From: Bettongia penicillata ogilbyi
Taxonomy: Eukaryota; Chordata; Mammalia; Diprotodontia; Potoroidae
Assembly (NCBI GenBank): GCA_023548195.1
Contig: JAJHZJ010000496.1
Coordinates: 11,191,570-11,255,569 of the forward strand
DNA length: 64,000 nucleotides
Direction: 5' to 3'
Below the pieces are notes generated by a model. The model did not search any database. It was not told where the DNA came from and saw only the letters and a program-made list of their open reading frames with translations. A program made the translations under genes and the position numbers. This document shows, piece by piece, positions 11,125 to 21,240 of the stretch; the stretch's first letter is position 1, and each line of letters begins with the position of its first letter.

Positions 11125-11190
11125 CATTGATGCCCCTGCTGGCTTTGCACATAGTAGGCACTTAATAAATGCTGCATTGAATGGAAAAGG
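11125..11190 (+). repeat. L2 LINE terminal fragment
   Basis: 'ctttgcacatagtaggcact', then 'taataaatgctgcattgaat'. Confidence 0.7.
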
Positions 11191-11345
11191 ATGACTGAAT
11201 GAATCCTTTCTAGTGGTCTTCAGGGCTCATGCTTTTGATCAGGGAGTATGGATATCATGCTGGGATTTCTTGGTACCAAGTTAATATCATACTCATGGGC
11301 TTTCTGATAGGGGCAAGGGAGAGAAAGTGCTAGTTTTCTGAGTGA

Positions 11346-11888
11346 TGTAATGCTAATGAGAGCCAAAGATCTTCCCCACCAATTAATGGGCATGCCCATT
11401 AAGGGAAGCTTGATTAGGGGAGACCTACACCTTTTGTTAATTTCTATCAAGGCACTAGGTCAGAGGGTCCTGCCTCTGGCTCTGAAAAGTATATAAATAT
11501 TCTGAGGTGAGGTTTTGTCTTGGGGCTTACTCTTTGGAAGTGTTTGTTTGGCCAGATGAAACTCTGGGTGGCTACTAAGAAGCCCCCTGGCTTTGAAAAT
11601 TCAGATGTTGGTGCTTCTCTCTCTCTGGTAACTATATATGTATGGTGAGACAGTTGGATCTGGCTATTGATCTGTGATGTATGTATTGCTTATGGTCAGA
11701 CAATTGGAAGCCTTGTGTGTTGATCTTTCTGAAGTTCAATGTGCTGACTTTTTCCCCTGAACTAAGTGACTGATACATGTGTTTGATGTGATTGTTGATC
11801 CTTCAAAAGTTGTTTTCCTTTTAGAAAAGCAGGTATAAGAACCTGCACAGAAAGCCCTCCTGTGTATGTTGGGATCCATGCCGTTACA
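11346..11888 (+). mobile_element. Solo LTR of an endogenous retrovirus, copy 1
   Basis: 543 bp that align along their length with 58982-59523. It begins TGTAATG and ends ...TTACA, so it has TG..CA termini. The flanks are agtga (11341-11345) and agtgg (11889-11893), a 5-bp target duplication with one mismatch. A TATA-like 'agtatataaatattctg' sits about 150 bp in. No gag, pol or env frame is present on either side, so it is a solo LTR. A 5-bp duplication fits ERVL/ERV3-class elements. The plus orientation is antisense to PEX5L. Confidence 0.8.
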
Positions 11889-12129
11889 AGTGGTCAGTAT
11901 CCCCTTCAGATCCAGATATTGCCTGGTTGGCATTACTCCTCATGCTGGTGGAGAAGCTTGCCTGGACACGAATAGCACCTTACATGGCCAGGCTTGGTTG
12001 GTTATGCAGGATAAATTTCTTCCATTCTTGACCTTATTTTTTCATGGTCACAAGATCTTTAACTCTAGTAGATTTCACTGTTTCTCCCTCCTCTTCCCCA
12101 GCAAGCTAAGTGGGAATCCTAATATTTAA

Positions 12130-12330
12130 CACCATGTTATAGTGAAAAGAACATTGAATTTAGAGTCAGAGGACATGAATTCAAATTACAGCTTTGACAC
12201 CTATGAGTTGTACGACTTTGGGCAGTTCACTTGAACTTTTCTGGGCTTCAGTTTCCTCATCTGTAAAGAAAAGTTGGACTAAATGATTTCTATGGACCTT
12301 CCTGTTTTAAATCTATCATCCTATGGTATT
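12130..12330 (+). repeat. THER1/MIR CORE-SINE
   Basis: 'ccatgttatagtgaaaagaa', 'gacatgaattcaaattac', 'cagtttcctcatctgtaaag', ending 'aatctatcatcctatgg'. Nearly full length. Confidence 0.8.
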
Positions 12331-13409
12331 TTTTACAAATCTTTTACCACATTTAGTGGCAAATGTCAGGCTTTGAGCATCCATATCACATGCTTTGAAC
12401 AGTGCCAAGACATTATTCCATCACCCTGGTCCTACTGGAGGGCTTCAAGCAAAGCTGAATGAATTCTTGTCAGAGATACTAGAAAGAGGCTATTTTTTAA
12501 GCTGGGCTGGATTTGGTGGATACTGAGGTCTCTTCTACTTGAAGTCCGAGATTCTAGGATACTGCCAGCACATACAAATTCATATAAAGTCACTTAATAT
12601 CAAACCATTCCCAAAGGTGAAATGAAAGGCATCTGATTTCTTTTATTCACTTAAATTCCTCTCTTTTCCTTCATCTCTTATATACTAGTGATTCTCCCTC
12701 CCATCACAATCAAATTTTATTTGGCTGTCTAGTCATGTAAAAGCAAAGGAATTTTTACCATGTTCCCCAGGGATGGGCAAAACATTTTATCTCATTGTGT
12801 CTTTACAATAATTTAAAAACTGTTTCTTCACTGGGAGATATATTCATTATATCCATTTAGATGACTTTTCAAGCCTTAGGTAATATGGATCTGAAAAGGG
12901 TTAAATTAAAATATTCATCCAGTGACTTTTTTCTTTGCCCAAAGGGTCTTTTCTAACTTTCTTGAAGGGGAGAAAATTGTTCTTTTTAGGATATTAAATA
13001 TGACCTGAAGATAATTTTGTGTAATACATTCAGCAGGTAACAGGCTTTCAATCCATTAATCCTCTTCTCCTACTTGAAAGAGGTGAAACTTTTAAAGAAA
13101 GGAAATGTGAAACAGGCTGAGGATAGGAGGAAGAGACAATCTTCTGGGTAGGCAAGCTCCCAAGTCAGCAGTTTCTCAGTTAATCCAAGATTAAGGATCA
13201 GAGCTCTAGAGTCATCCACAGCTTCCTCCCAATCTATCTGGTGTGTTGATAGTGTTGATCACATTTAGAGTCAGATACGACAAAAATGAATTCAGGGGAA
13301 AACTAAACCTTTTTCTAGAAAGAAAATGCTTCCGTTTGTTTCTGGGTCCCTTGAGCTATTGTTAGCTATTCTTTGAGTGTACATATGGCGGATCTTAGGT
13401 TTCCTAAGT

Positions 13410-13525
13410 AAAGGCATAGGAAAGGATCTCAGAGGCAATGTAGTCCAGTCCCCCTCCTTTTCATTTTACAGATGAGGAAACTGAGGCTCAGGAAGCTAGA
13501 GCGATTGGCCAAAGGACACATTACA
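13410..13525 (-). repeat. MIR CORE-SINE fragment
   Basis: 'ggatctcagaggcaatgtag', 'ttttacagatgaggaaactg', 'gattggccaaaggacacat'. Confidence 0.75.
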
Positions 13526-13704
13526 GATTTTAAAAGTTTCAATTGCTTTTTAGGGCCTGCATCACAACAATGTGAAAATACCTATTATCCTTACAACGCT
13601 TTTTTTGGGGGGGGGCAGCATATCTACATACATATGCACACTATTATTTTATTGCTGTTTTGAATCTGTGATTTCATCTTTGTAGGTAACTCTCTGTAAG
13701 GAGA

Positions 13705-13905
13705 CTTCGTGGAGTCACTTATTAGCTGTGTGACCCTTCATGAGCCACTTAATCTCTGTTTGCCTCAGTTTCCTCAATTGTAAAGTGGAGATAATAACAG
13801 TACCTATCTCATAGAGTCGTGAGGATCAATGGAGATAATGTTTATAAATGTTAAGCGCAGTACCTGGCATGGTAGGAGTTATATAAATGCTCATTGCCTG
13901 CCTTT
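13705..13905 (+). repeat. MIR CORE-SINE
   Basis: 'tcacttattagctgtgtgac', 'gtttgcctcagtttcctcaa', 'agtacctatctcatagagtc', 'aagcgcagtacctggcatgg'. Confidence 0.82.
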
Positions 13906-13969
13906 TCCCCTTCAAAGTGAATAAACACAACATGAAGACCAACCCCTGGGTCATAGTTTGAAAATGCTG

Positions 13970-14042
13970 TCCAAATACATACATATATACCCACATACAT
14001 ATACATGTATTATACACATGTACATATATAAATATATGCATG
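13970..14042. repeat. TA/CATA-rich low-complexity tract
   Basis: Imperfect acat/atat units, about 70 bp. Confidence 0.85.
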
Positions 14043-14274
14043 AAAATATCTATCTCTAGTTATCTTCCTAATCTGGATTTGGGATTATATGGATATAGGA
14101 ATTTAAATGCTTTCTTCAACTGTGCACAGATTCTATCCCAGCCCTCCCCTTCCCCCAAAGTAAGTTCCTTAAGGACAAAAACAGCTTCATTTTGGTCTTC
14201 TTGTTTCCAGGATGCAAGACTGTACTTGGTCCATCTCAGGAACTTAAGAAGTTACTAATCGATTATAGGTTCAC

Positions 14275-14375
14275 TTGCTTCCCCCAGTAGGTATATTCTC
14301 CTTGAGGGCAAGTACTGTGATACCCCAGCTCCATACCTTGTACATTGTAGATGCTTAATAAATGTTTATTGATTT
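14275..14375 (+). repeat. L2 LINE 3' end
   Basis: 'tattctccttgagggcaagt', 'ttgtagatgcttaataaatg', 'tttattgatttcg'. A second weak L2 tail lies just upstream at about 14140-14220. Confidence 0.78.
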
Positions 14376-14399
14376 CGTTTTATTGAATTTTATGTTTCA

Positions 14400-14700
14400 C
14401 AAGAAGATATGTTAGACTTGTTTTGCTTGGTCCCAAGGGCAGAACCAGGAGAATGGGGAAAGTTGCCAAGAGGCAGATTGAGGCTCTGTCTATGTAAGCA
14501 AACATTTCCCAACAATTTCAACTTTTTGGGTAGAATGGGCTGTTTCCAGAGGGAGTGAGTTCCACCTCCCACACCACTAAAGTCTTCAAGTCTAGAAGAT
14601 GATCATTGGTTGAGGGATTAGAGGGGATTCTCTTTTTAGTTATGGCTTGAACTAGATGACCTTTGAGATCTCTTCCAACTCTTTAATTCTGTGACTTGTC
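14400..14700 (-). mobile_element. L3/CR1 LINE fragment
   Basis: Antisense CR1-type 3' region: 'cttggtcccaagggcagaac', 'agaatgggctgtttccagag', 'aaagtcttcaagtctagaag', 'tagatgacctttgagatctc' and 'actctttaattctgtgac'. Confidence 0.72.
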
Positions 14701-14959
14701 TTCTAAGCAAAAGTTCTGGGATTTAAACAGTACAACTAGCTCAATGTGTATCAACAATGTGATGAAAGCCCTAAGATGGGCTTGCAAACTGACGCTGCAT
14801 TAAAAAGAGTCCTAACTGTCCAGAACTAGGGAGTTAATGGTTCTGCTCTGGTCTGCTTTGGAATAGTATTTTTTGTTTTGGGTGACACATTTTGGGGAGG
14901 CTCTTGACATGCAGGAATACAACCACAGGAGAAGATAGTGAAGAGCCTTAAGATTATGT

Positions 14960-15165
14960 ATTATAATATACATGGAGGAAATGGGGGCACTTAGCCTAGA
15001 AAAGAGAAAATACTTATAACTTCAAATATTTGAATAGCTTCCATGTGAAAAAGTAATTGCACTTGTTTGGCTAAGTCTCAAAGGGAAGAATTAGGAGTAA
15101 TGGGTAGATATTAAAAAAGGAAAATGTAAGCAAGGTAAGGAAAACTTTCTAAGAATTGAGTTCCC
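14960..15165 (-). mobile_element. L3/CR1 LINE fragment, left piece of an interrupted copy
   Basis: 'gggggcacttagcctagaaa', 'gcacttgtttggctaagtct', 'aaggaaaactttctaag'. The same element resumes at 15365 after an L2 insertion. Confidence 0.7.
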
Positions 15166-15364
15166 AGTCAGTATAAACATTTATTAAGCATTTACTATAC
15201 AATCAGGCACTGTGCTAAGTAGGGGGGATACAAAGTAAGGTAAAAGAAAGTCCCTGATTTCAAGGAGCTCACAACTTAATGGGGGTGCTGACGTACAAAC
15301 AAGTTATATCTGGAAAAACTGGAGATGATCAGTGGACAGAAGGCACTGACATTAAGGGATATTT
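15166..15364 (-). mobile_element. L2 LINE 3' fragment inserted into L3/CR1
   Basis: Antisense L2 terminus: 'cagtataaacatttattaag', 'gggatacaaagtaagg', 'ttcaaggagctcacaactta', 'atgggggtgctgacgtac'. Its flanks are consecutive parts of one L3/CR1 copy, so it is the younger element. Confidence 0.75.
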
Positions 15365-15525
15365 TCCTGTGAAGCTTTAGCTAGCACTCCAAAAATGAAA
15401 TGGGCTGCCTCTGGATGTAATGAGCTTTCTTTCCAGGAAGGTTTTCAAGCAAGGCAGGATGATCAAGTTGGGGCTAACCTAGATAACCCATAAGGTCTCT
15501 TTGAAATCTGACTGTGAGATTCTTG
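15365..15525 (-). mobile_element. L3/CR1 LINE fragment, right piece of an interrupted copy
   Basis: 'atgaaatgggctgcctctgg', 'aaggttttcaagcaaggcag', 'cataaggtctctttgaaatc', 'tgagattcttgta'. Confidence 0.7.
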
Positions 15526-15794
15526 TAGTCTTGTCTCGAGAGACACTCCCTTTTCTGCTGCCAATGTGGGTTCTACTTATTTTCTCTTACTCTATTATTT
15601 ATTCAGTTATTTAATTTCTAAACCTGCAGCCTACAGCAAAACTGTCTCAGGGGATGAGTCCAGTAATTAAAACATTAATTAAAATACATAAACCAAACCC
15701 AGCAGCAGCCATGGAACTGGCAAGACTGTGACTCTCCCATGCCTATTATTCTTAGACTGGCTCAAGTGTACCCCTAGAGGAATGTTTCACCAGC

Positions 15795-16860
15795 TTGAAG
15801 CTGGGCCCTCTTCCCTTTCCTTCCTGTACTCATGGTGATCTCATCAGCTCTGATGGGTGCTATTGTCATCTCTCATCAAATAACTTCCAGATGGGAATTC
15901 AGCCCAGTCTTTCTCAAGAGTTCCTCTCTGGTAACACCAACAAACTCTTGGACAACTTGAACTGGAGGTCTCATAGATATCACAAACTCAACATTTCCAA
16001 AACAGAATTTATCATTTTACCTCCCCTTCTCCCAACCCTTCACTCTGCAGATCCTTCTGAGCATCATCATCCTCCAGTCAAGCTGTCATTCTCATTTACC
16101 CCACATAGCCAATTTCATGTGAAATCTTGTCATTTCTTTCTCCACAGTCCTCAAATCCATCCCTTTTCCTTCTACTCTAATTCAAATCCTCATCCGCTCT
16201 CACCTGGACTATTGGAACAGCTTCTTTATGGGTCTTCCTGCCACTAGTTTCTCCCTATTCCAATATATCCTCCATTCAGTCACCAGAGTGATTTTCCAAA
16301 AGAAAGGTCTGTCCATGTCACCATCCTAATCAATGAACTCTAGCAGCTCTCAGTGATTTCTAGCATCAAGCTTAAACAATTTTTGTTCAGTATCTTAAGC
16401 TCTTTATGACTTGGTCCTTTCCTAGCTTCCCCTTCTTTCTTTCATATTCCTCCCTTCCATGTACTACTCTGAAGTCTAGTCACACTGGCCTGCTTGCCGT
16501 TTCTTATCTCAGGGTCTTTGCACTGACTGTGCTCCATGCCTAGAATTCTTTCCCTCATCACCCTTGCCCCTTCAACCCCTACTTTCCTTAAAAACTCAGT
16601 TCAAATACTACCTTTCTCAGGAGGTCTTTCCCAGACTCCCAGTTGCTAATTATTTCTCCTCTAAGGTTACTACTTTGAATATATCATATATATGTATATG
16701 TATACATACATAGATATATATACACACATGTGTGCTCCCTTAATCATTAGAAAGTAAATTCCTTGATAGCAGAGACTTTAAGATTTTTCTTTCCATGTAA
16801 AGTGTTTACCACACTGCCTAATACATAGTAAGTGCTTAACAGGTTTGTTGATTGATTTTT
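15795..16860 (+). mobile_element. L2 LINE, about 1.05 kb 3' portion
   Basis: The longest single L2 copy here. A 5' frame carries HKLNISKTEFIILPP, the L2 ORF2 C-terminal region. It continues through 'ctcacctggactattggaac', 'ggtctttgcactgactgtgc', 'aggaggtctttcccagact' and the terminal 'agtaagtgcttaacaggttt'. A TA-rich stretch (about 16680-16735) lies inside. The frame is broken and cannot encode a working protein. Confidence 0.9.
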
Positions 16861-16959
16861 TGCCAGTCTATAGAAATTATAGCATAGCATGGTTTAAGGG
16901 GATAGAAAAGAAATAATAGACATGTTTCCTCCATTGTTCCAATGATATCCTCATTTAGT

Positions 16960-17019
16960 CATTTGCCTTGCATTTATTAAGCATATTCTATGTGTCAGAT
17001 GCTGTACTAAGGACTGGAA
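16960..17019 (-). repeat. L2 LINE 3' fragment, left piece
   Basis: 'gcatttattaagcatattct', 'gatgctgtactaaggactgg'. It continues at 17212 across an inserted SINE. Confidence 0.72.
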
Positions 17020-17211
17020 GGGAATATGATGCAGTAGAAAGAGTGAGGGTCATAGTTCCTGAGTCTGAGCCACATCATTGCTGGTTATAACCCATGTGCC
17101 ATTGGGTAAGTCAACTGTGCCTTCTGGGTCTCAGTTGTTCTAAGTGGTCAGATTTATGGCTTCTAGGGTCTCTTCCTGCTTTAGATCTGTGATCCTCTGC
17201 TCTTCTGATGC
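17020..17211 (+). repeat. THER1/MIR CORE-SINE inserted into L2
   Basis: 'gatgcagtagaaagagtgag', 'ccattgggtaagtcaactg', 'tagggtctcttcctgcttta', 'gatctgtgatcc'. Head and tail are both present. Confidence 0.75.
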
Positions 17212-17275
17212 CAAGACAAAACCAAAACTATCCCTGCCCTCAAGAAGCTTACAATCCATGCAGCTTTCATGAAGT
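17212..17275 (-). repeat. L2 LINE 3' fragment, right piece
   Basis: 'ccaagacaaaaccaaaacta', 'tccctgccctcaagaagctt', 'acaatccatgc'. It is contiguous in L2 coordinates with 16960-17019. Confidence 0.72.
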
Positions 17276-17404
17276 AAGCAGATAAAGAGTTGGAATCCAA
17301 CGGTTTTCCAAAGAGATATCTGTTATACAGTTTCCAATTGTTATAATTGGTCAATACACATGGAACTTCTTTTCACAGGAAAATGGTAAAATCTGGTCCC
17401 AATT

Positions 17405-17600
17405 AATATTAGCATAGTAATAATAGCTAGCAGAGACATAAAATTTTTAGGTTTACAAAGTGCTCATGTAAATGACTTGCTTCTCACAATGAACCTGGGT
17501 GGTAGATGCTGTCATTATCCTTACTTTTGTGCATGGGAAAACTAAAACAGAGAGAATGTGACTTGCTCAAGGTCACACAGGTGGCATATCTCAGAGGTGG
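17405..17600 (-). repeat. MIR CORE-SINE
   Basis: 'tttacaaagtgctcatgtaa', 'tggtagatgctgtcattatc', 'ttgctcaaggtcacacaggt'. Confidence 0.8.
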
Positions 17601-17689
17601 TCAGAAGTGGCAAAGAGGGCAAAATATAGATTTGATGAAAGGGGAGAAAACTTTTTTAGAATCAGGGCTCTCCCAAAGTGGGCAGGGCT

Positions 17690-17790
17690 ACTTCAGGTGG
17701 ATGGTTAATATAGTGCCTAAAGCTCTGACTTGGGAAGAAGAAAGATCTGGGTTTGAATCCCACAACAGACACTGGCTAGTTTTCTCCTCC
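17690..17790 (+). repeat. SINE head fragment
   Basis: 'gctctgacttgggaag', 'gatctgggtttgaatccca', 'agacactggctagttttc'. The 3' part is not recognisable. Confidence 0.5.
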
Positions 17791-18049
17791 CTGCAAATCA
17801 ACCAGTCCAATTATTTAAAGAGCCTACTATGTCAAACTCAAAGAGAAATAGGAACCATTGCTCTATACATAAGGATCTCATATATTGACAGTTTTAAAGT
17901 GCAATATTATCTGTGCTTTATTATATTTTAATTTATTTTGTTAAATATATCACCCAATTGCATTGTAACCTGGTTCAAATGATGATCAGGAGTGTCACGG
18001 GTATGTTTGACACCTCTGATGTAGGGAATGCAATGACAAAAATGAAACA

Positions 18050-18205
18050 AAATGAAAGTCACCTAACCTTGTTCAGCCTCAGTTTGCCCAGCTATAAAGT
18101 CGGGATAATAATACCTGTGGCACTTCCCTCTCAAGTTTGTGAAAATTTCAGAGATAACATCTGTAAAGTGCTTAGCATAGCTTTAAATCCTATGTAAAGG
18201 CCAGT
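18050..18205 (+). repeat. MIR CORE-SINE, 3' part
   Basis: 'agcctcagtttgcccagcta', 'gggataataatacctgtggc', 'catctgtaaagtgcttagca'. Confidence 0.78.
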
Positions 18206-18219
18206 TACTTTGATTCCTT

Positions 18220-18345
18220 CTCTCTAGAGGTCATTAAGCAAAGACCAGATGACTACTCACTGGCCATGCTGAAGAGGGATTCTATTTTTAGGACTAGAGT
18301 GGAATAGGTGGCCCCTGAGATTCCTTCCAACTGGAAGATTCTGTT
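18220..18345 (-). repeat. L3/CR1 LINE fragment
   Basis: 'ctagaggtcattaagcaaag', 'cagatgactactcactggc', 'ccctgagattccttccaact', 'ggaagattctg'. Confidence 0.6.
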
Positions 18346-18415
18346 TTTTTATGGGATTTGAACTGAGATCTTCCTGACTCCAAGACCAATACACATTCTA
18401 TTCTGACCATGCATT

Positions 18416-18532
18416 TGGTTGTGAAGAGTGGGTGCACGTTTGTGTATCGTAAGTGTGCATTTGTGTTCATGTTTGTGTGCACGTGTGTGCATGTGCATGC
18501 ATATGTGTGTGAGTGTCTGTATATGTGTACAG
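18416..18532 (+). repeat. GT-rich imperfect tract
   Basis: Alternating purine/pyrimidine gtgtgt/gtgcat units over about 115 bp, heavily interrupted. Confidence 0.85.
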
Positions 18533-19479
18533 CTCAGTCAAGCACGTTGTCCTCCATGCTGAGGAGTCTCTGTTTTTGCTTTATGGAGCCAGCTTAGGGG
18601 GTTTCTAAGGCTATGCAGGAGTTCTATGGGTCAACCATCCATCATCTCCATTTTCCTAGGAAAGGAATTTTAGTAGCTGACAGTGTATTGTGAGCAGAAT
18701 GTAGGAGATGGGAGGGAAGACAGGCATCTGAAGGCCCCTTTCCCTCTGTCCTCAGGGCATATAAATAAGCCCCCAGCTCTGAGAAGGAAGGTCAAGCTTA
18801 TGGTAGTCATCATTAGATGAATGAACCCACACAACCTTTCTGTTTCCGAAAAAGACTATTTTCAGGGAAAATAAAAAAGTAACAAAATGCTTGGACATTC
18901 AGCCTCAGTTCTAATCTTTTCTGGAATAATCTTGTGATGTGTCATGAGGCAAGTTTGTTTCTCCTGGGCATTTTTCTTTTTTTGGTGATATCTTTAAAAA
19001 TTCCCTTTATTATGCAACTTGTCTTCTCTTTGCCACAGTCTCTTGCTTTACTGTTTGGCACTGAATTCACAAAATTTTGACATGCATTCTTTAATACTTC
19101 ATCATGAACTCACCTATCATATTGGGTATTGAGTGTACCTTGAAAAAATAGTAGATCGTTTTCCCAAGCCTACCTTTGGTTATAGTGTTTAAAAATTTAA
19201 TTTACTTTTATTTAGAACTTAACACTAAACAGAATCAGCATTTCCATATGCAGAGGAGAGCTGAAAAAACAGGAAGCTACAGCTCTCTCCTGTGTACATG
19301 GTGGTTTTTCTCTTTAAATATATAGTGAATTAAGAAAATAATAAATTCAACCTTACTTTGGCATTGAAAGTTGTCCTGCTTCTTTCTGGCCTTTCTTGGA
19401 TATTTTTCTAAGTAACTTTCATGCGTTTTTAATCCAGACAATAAATATGAGGGACAAGGGTAATTCATAGGACTGAATG

Positions 19480-19567
19480 ATAATGGTGATAGCAGATAAA
19501 GAATGACCTTGGAGTCAGTAAGACCTGGATTTAAGCCCTCACTCTGATACATACTAGTTCTGTGAAC
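19480..19567 (+). repeat. SINE head fragment
   Basis: 'gaccttggagtcagtaagac', 'ctggatttaagccctcactc', 'atacatactagttctgtg'. Confidence 0.55.
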
Positions 19568-19812
19568 AGGTGCTGGTGGTTTTCCTTCATTTCAGTCAAG
19601 CTCAACTCTTCATGACCCTATTTAGGGTTTTAGTGGCAAGGATACTAGGATAGCAAGGATACTAGGATAGCTTGCCATTTCCTTCTCTAGCTCATTTTAC
19701 AGATGAAACAATGGAGGCAAGTGGGTCAAAGAGACTTACCTAGAACCACACAGCTAGGAAGTGTTGGAGGCCAGATCTGAACTCAGGAAGATGTCTTCTA
19801 GACTCCTGGCCT
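19568..19812 (-). mobile_element. RTE-tailed marsupial SINE (MAR1-like) with internal 17-bp duplication
   Basis: Tail-first orientation: 'tcaactcttcatgaccctat', 'agctcattttacagatgaaa', 'agaaccacacagctaggaag', 'tgaactcaggaagatgtct'. The 17-bp unit gcaaggatactaggata is repeated perfectly at 19636-19652 and 19653-19669. Confidence 0.85.
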
Positions 19813-20044
19813 GGACATGATAAATGACTTGCCCAAAGTCTCATAGGTAATACATGACAGAGGTAAATTTGTAAACCCTAGGCCTTTAACGCAAAACCTT
19901 TTTTTCTCCCCATATCTGGGTTGGATAGGACAGTCTTGAAGGAAGGAAAGGATATTAATAAGTAGACATGAGGAGAGGTAGGTAGACACTATTCCAGGCA
20001 CTGGGGATGGTTTGCATGTAGGTGAAATCAGAGGATAATAAGAA

Positions 20045-20190
20045 TTTGACCTAGAAGGGACCTTAAATGCCCAAACCCTCATTTTTACACATGAGAAATT
20101 AAAAATCTGGAATCAATTGCCAAAGGCTGCACAGAGTTAAACAACAGAGTTGAGATTGGAACCTGGGTCTTATGACTCCAAGCAGGCCTA
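20045..20190 (-). repeat. MIR CORE-SINE
   Basis: 'gacctagaagggaccttaaa', 'attgccaaaggctgcacag', 'gattggaacctgggtcttat'. Confidence 0.75.
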
Positions 20191-20194
20191 TCTC

Positions 20195-20375
20195 TTTTTA
20201 TTCTGTCTCTGACATTAGAAGCATGACAGGAACAAGTCACTTATCTGACCTCAGTTTCCTCATATCTAAAATGGGGATACAAATATTTGTAGAGCCTTCC
20301 TTACAGAGTAGTTGAGAGAATCACAAGATAATGTATGTAAAGTATTTTGTTAACTTTAAAATGCTATAAAATGCC
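20195..20375 (+). repeat. MIR CORE-SINE, 3' part
   Basis: 'ctgacctcagtttcctcata', 'aaatggggatacaaatattt', 'gtatgtaaagtattttgtta', 'aaatgctataaaatgcc'. It runs directly into a trinucleotide array. Confidence 0.75.
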
Positions 20376-20383
20376 TACTGCTA

Positions 20384-20461
<78 letters not shown>

Positions 20462-20468
20462 TTACTAG
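20376..20468 (+). repeat. (CTA)n trinucleotide array
   Basis: About 28 units, nearly pure after position 20390. It begins at the 3' end of a MIR, where such elements carry a short triplet tail, so it probably expanded from that tail. The long serine run readable on the minus strand is an artefact of this array. Confidence 0.97.
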
Positions 20469-20469
20469 C

Positions 20470-20850
20470 ACTACAAGCTGGAGAGGGTAAGATGCCACTG
20501 GAGAATAGTGAACAAGCTAGCTTGGCTGGAGTGCAGGGCGTGAAAATCAGTGAATGACAGTATGTGAAAACTATGAAATAAGACTGGAGAGGCAAGCTGT
20601 GGAAGGCCTTGTACGCCAGGCTAAGGAGTATAGACAATGGGGACCCACTGAAGGTTGTTGAGTCCAAGAGTGATTTGATCAAGTGGTGAATCAAAAAGTT
20701 TGCTTTAGTAGTGATGTGAAGCAATGTGGTCAAAGGGAAAGACAAGAGGCAGGCAGATGAAAGAGGTTGTTTTGGATAGTCAAGTGAAACGGGGTGAGTA
20801 ACTGAACTGGGATAGTAGCTCCTTTGTCTCAAATCTAAATTTCTTTGCTT
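20470..20850 (-). mobile_element. L2 LINE 3' region
   Basis: Antisense L2: 'ggaaggccttgtacgccagg', 'ctaaggagtatagacaatgg', 'gagtgatttgatcaagtggt', 'agacaagaggcaggcagatg'. The minus-strand frame is a degenerate L2 ORF2 tail. Confidence 0.82.
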
Positions 20851-20884
20851 AGTTCTTCATTCAAGGTCTTCAACCAACTCACTC

Positions 20885-21080
20885 TTCCCCAGTATGACAC
20901 AGGGGATAGGGCATTGGAGTATGAGTTGGGGGGATGTGGATTCTAATTCTGCTTTTGACACTATCTGTGATCTCTGGCTAGTCTTTGGGCCTCAGTTTCC
21001 TTGGACATAAAATGAAGGGTTTGGTCTTGATGTCTGTCTTCCAAGGTCCTTTTTAGCTCAAAGTCTTCGATTCTTTGATT
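20885..21080 (+). repeat. THER1/MIR CORE-SINE
   Basis: 'atagggcattggagtatgag', 'ggcctcagtttccttggaca', 'ccaaggtcctttttagctca', 'cgattctttgatt'. Confidence 0.78.
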
Positions 21081-21084
21081 TACG

Positions 21085-21240
21085 AACTTTTAAAAGTCTC
21101 ACTTCTGGCACATACTAATCATGTGACCCTAGGCAAGTCACTTCCTCCCTATACCTCAGAAAAAGGAGGTAAAAATCTGAAAAATGATGGGGTTGGACCT
21201 GATTTCTCCTGAGGTTTAGATCAGAGCTCTAGATCTCTCT
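21085..21240 (+). repeat. THER1/MIR CORE-SINE, 3' part
   Basis: 'catgtgaccctaggcaagtc', 'acttcctccctatacctcag', 'gatggggttggacctgattt'. Confidence 0.75.

Noticed and set aside
15795..16247. Plus-strand open frame of 150 codons
   Set aside because: Degenerate C-terminal part of L2 ORF2.
17506..17931. Plus-strand open frame of 141 codons
   Set aside because: Covers an antisense MIR and a SINE head with no codon bias or similarity; chance frame.
20356..20832. Minus-strand open frame of 158 codons with a long serine run
   Set aside because: The serine run is the (CTA)n array and the rest is the degenerate end of an L2 LINE; no independent gene.
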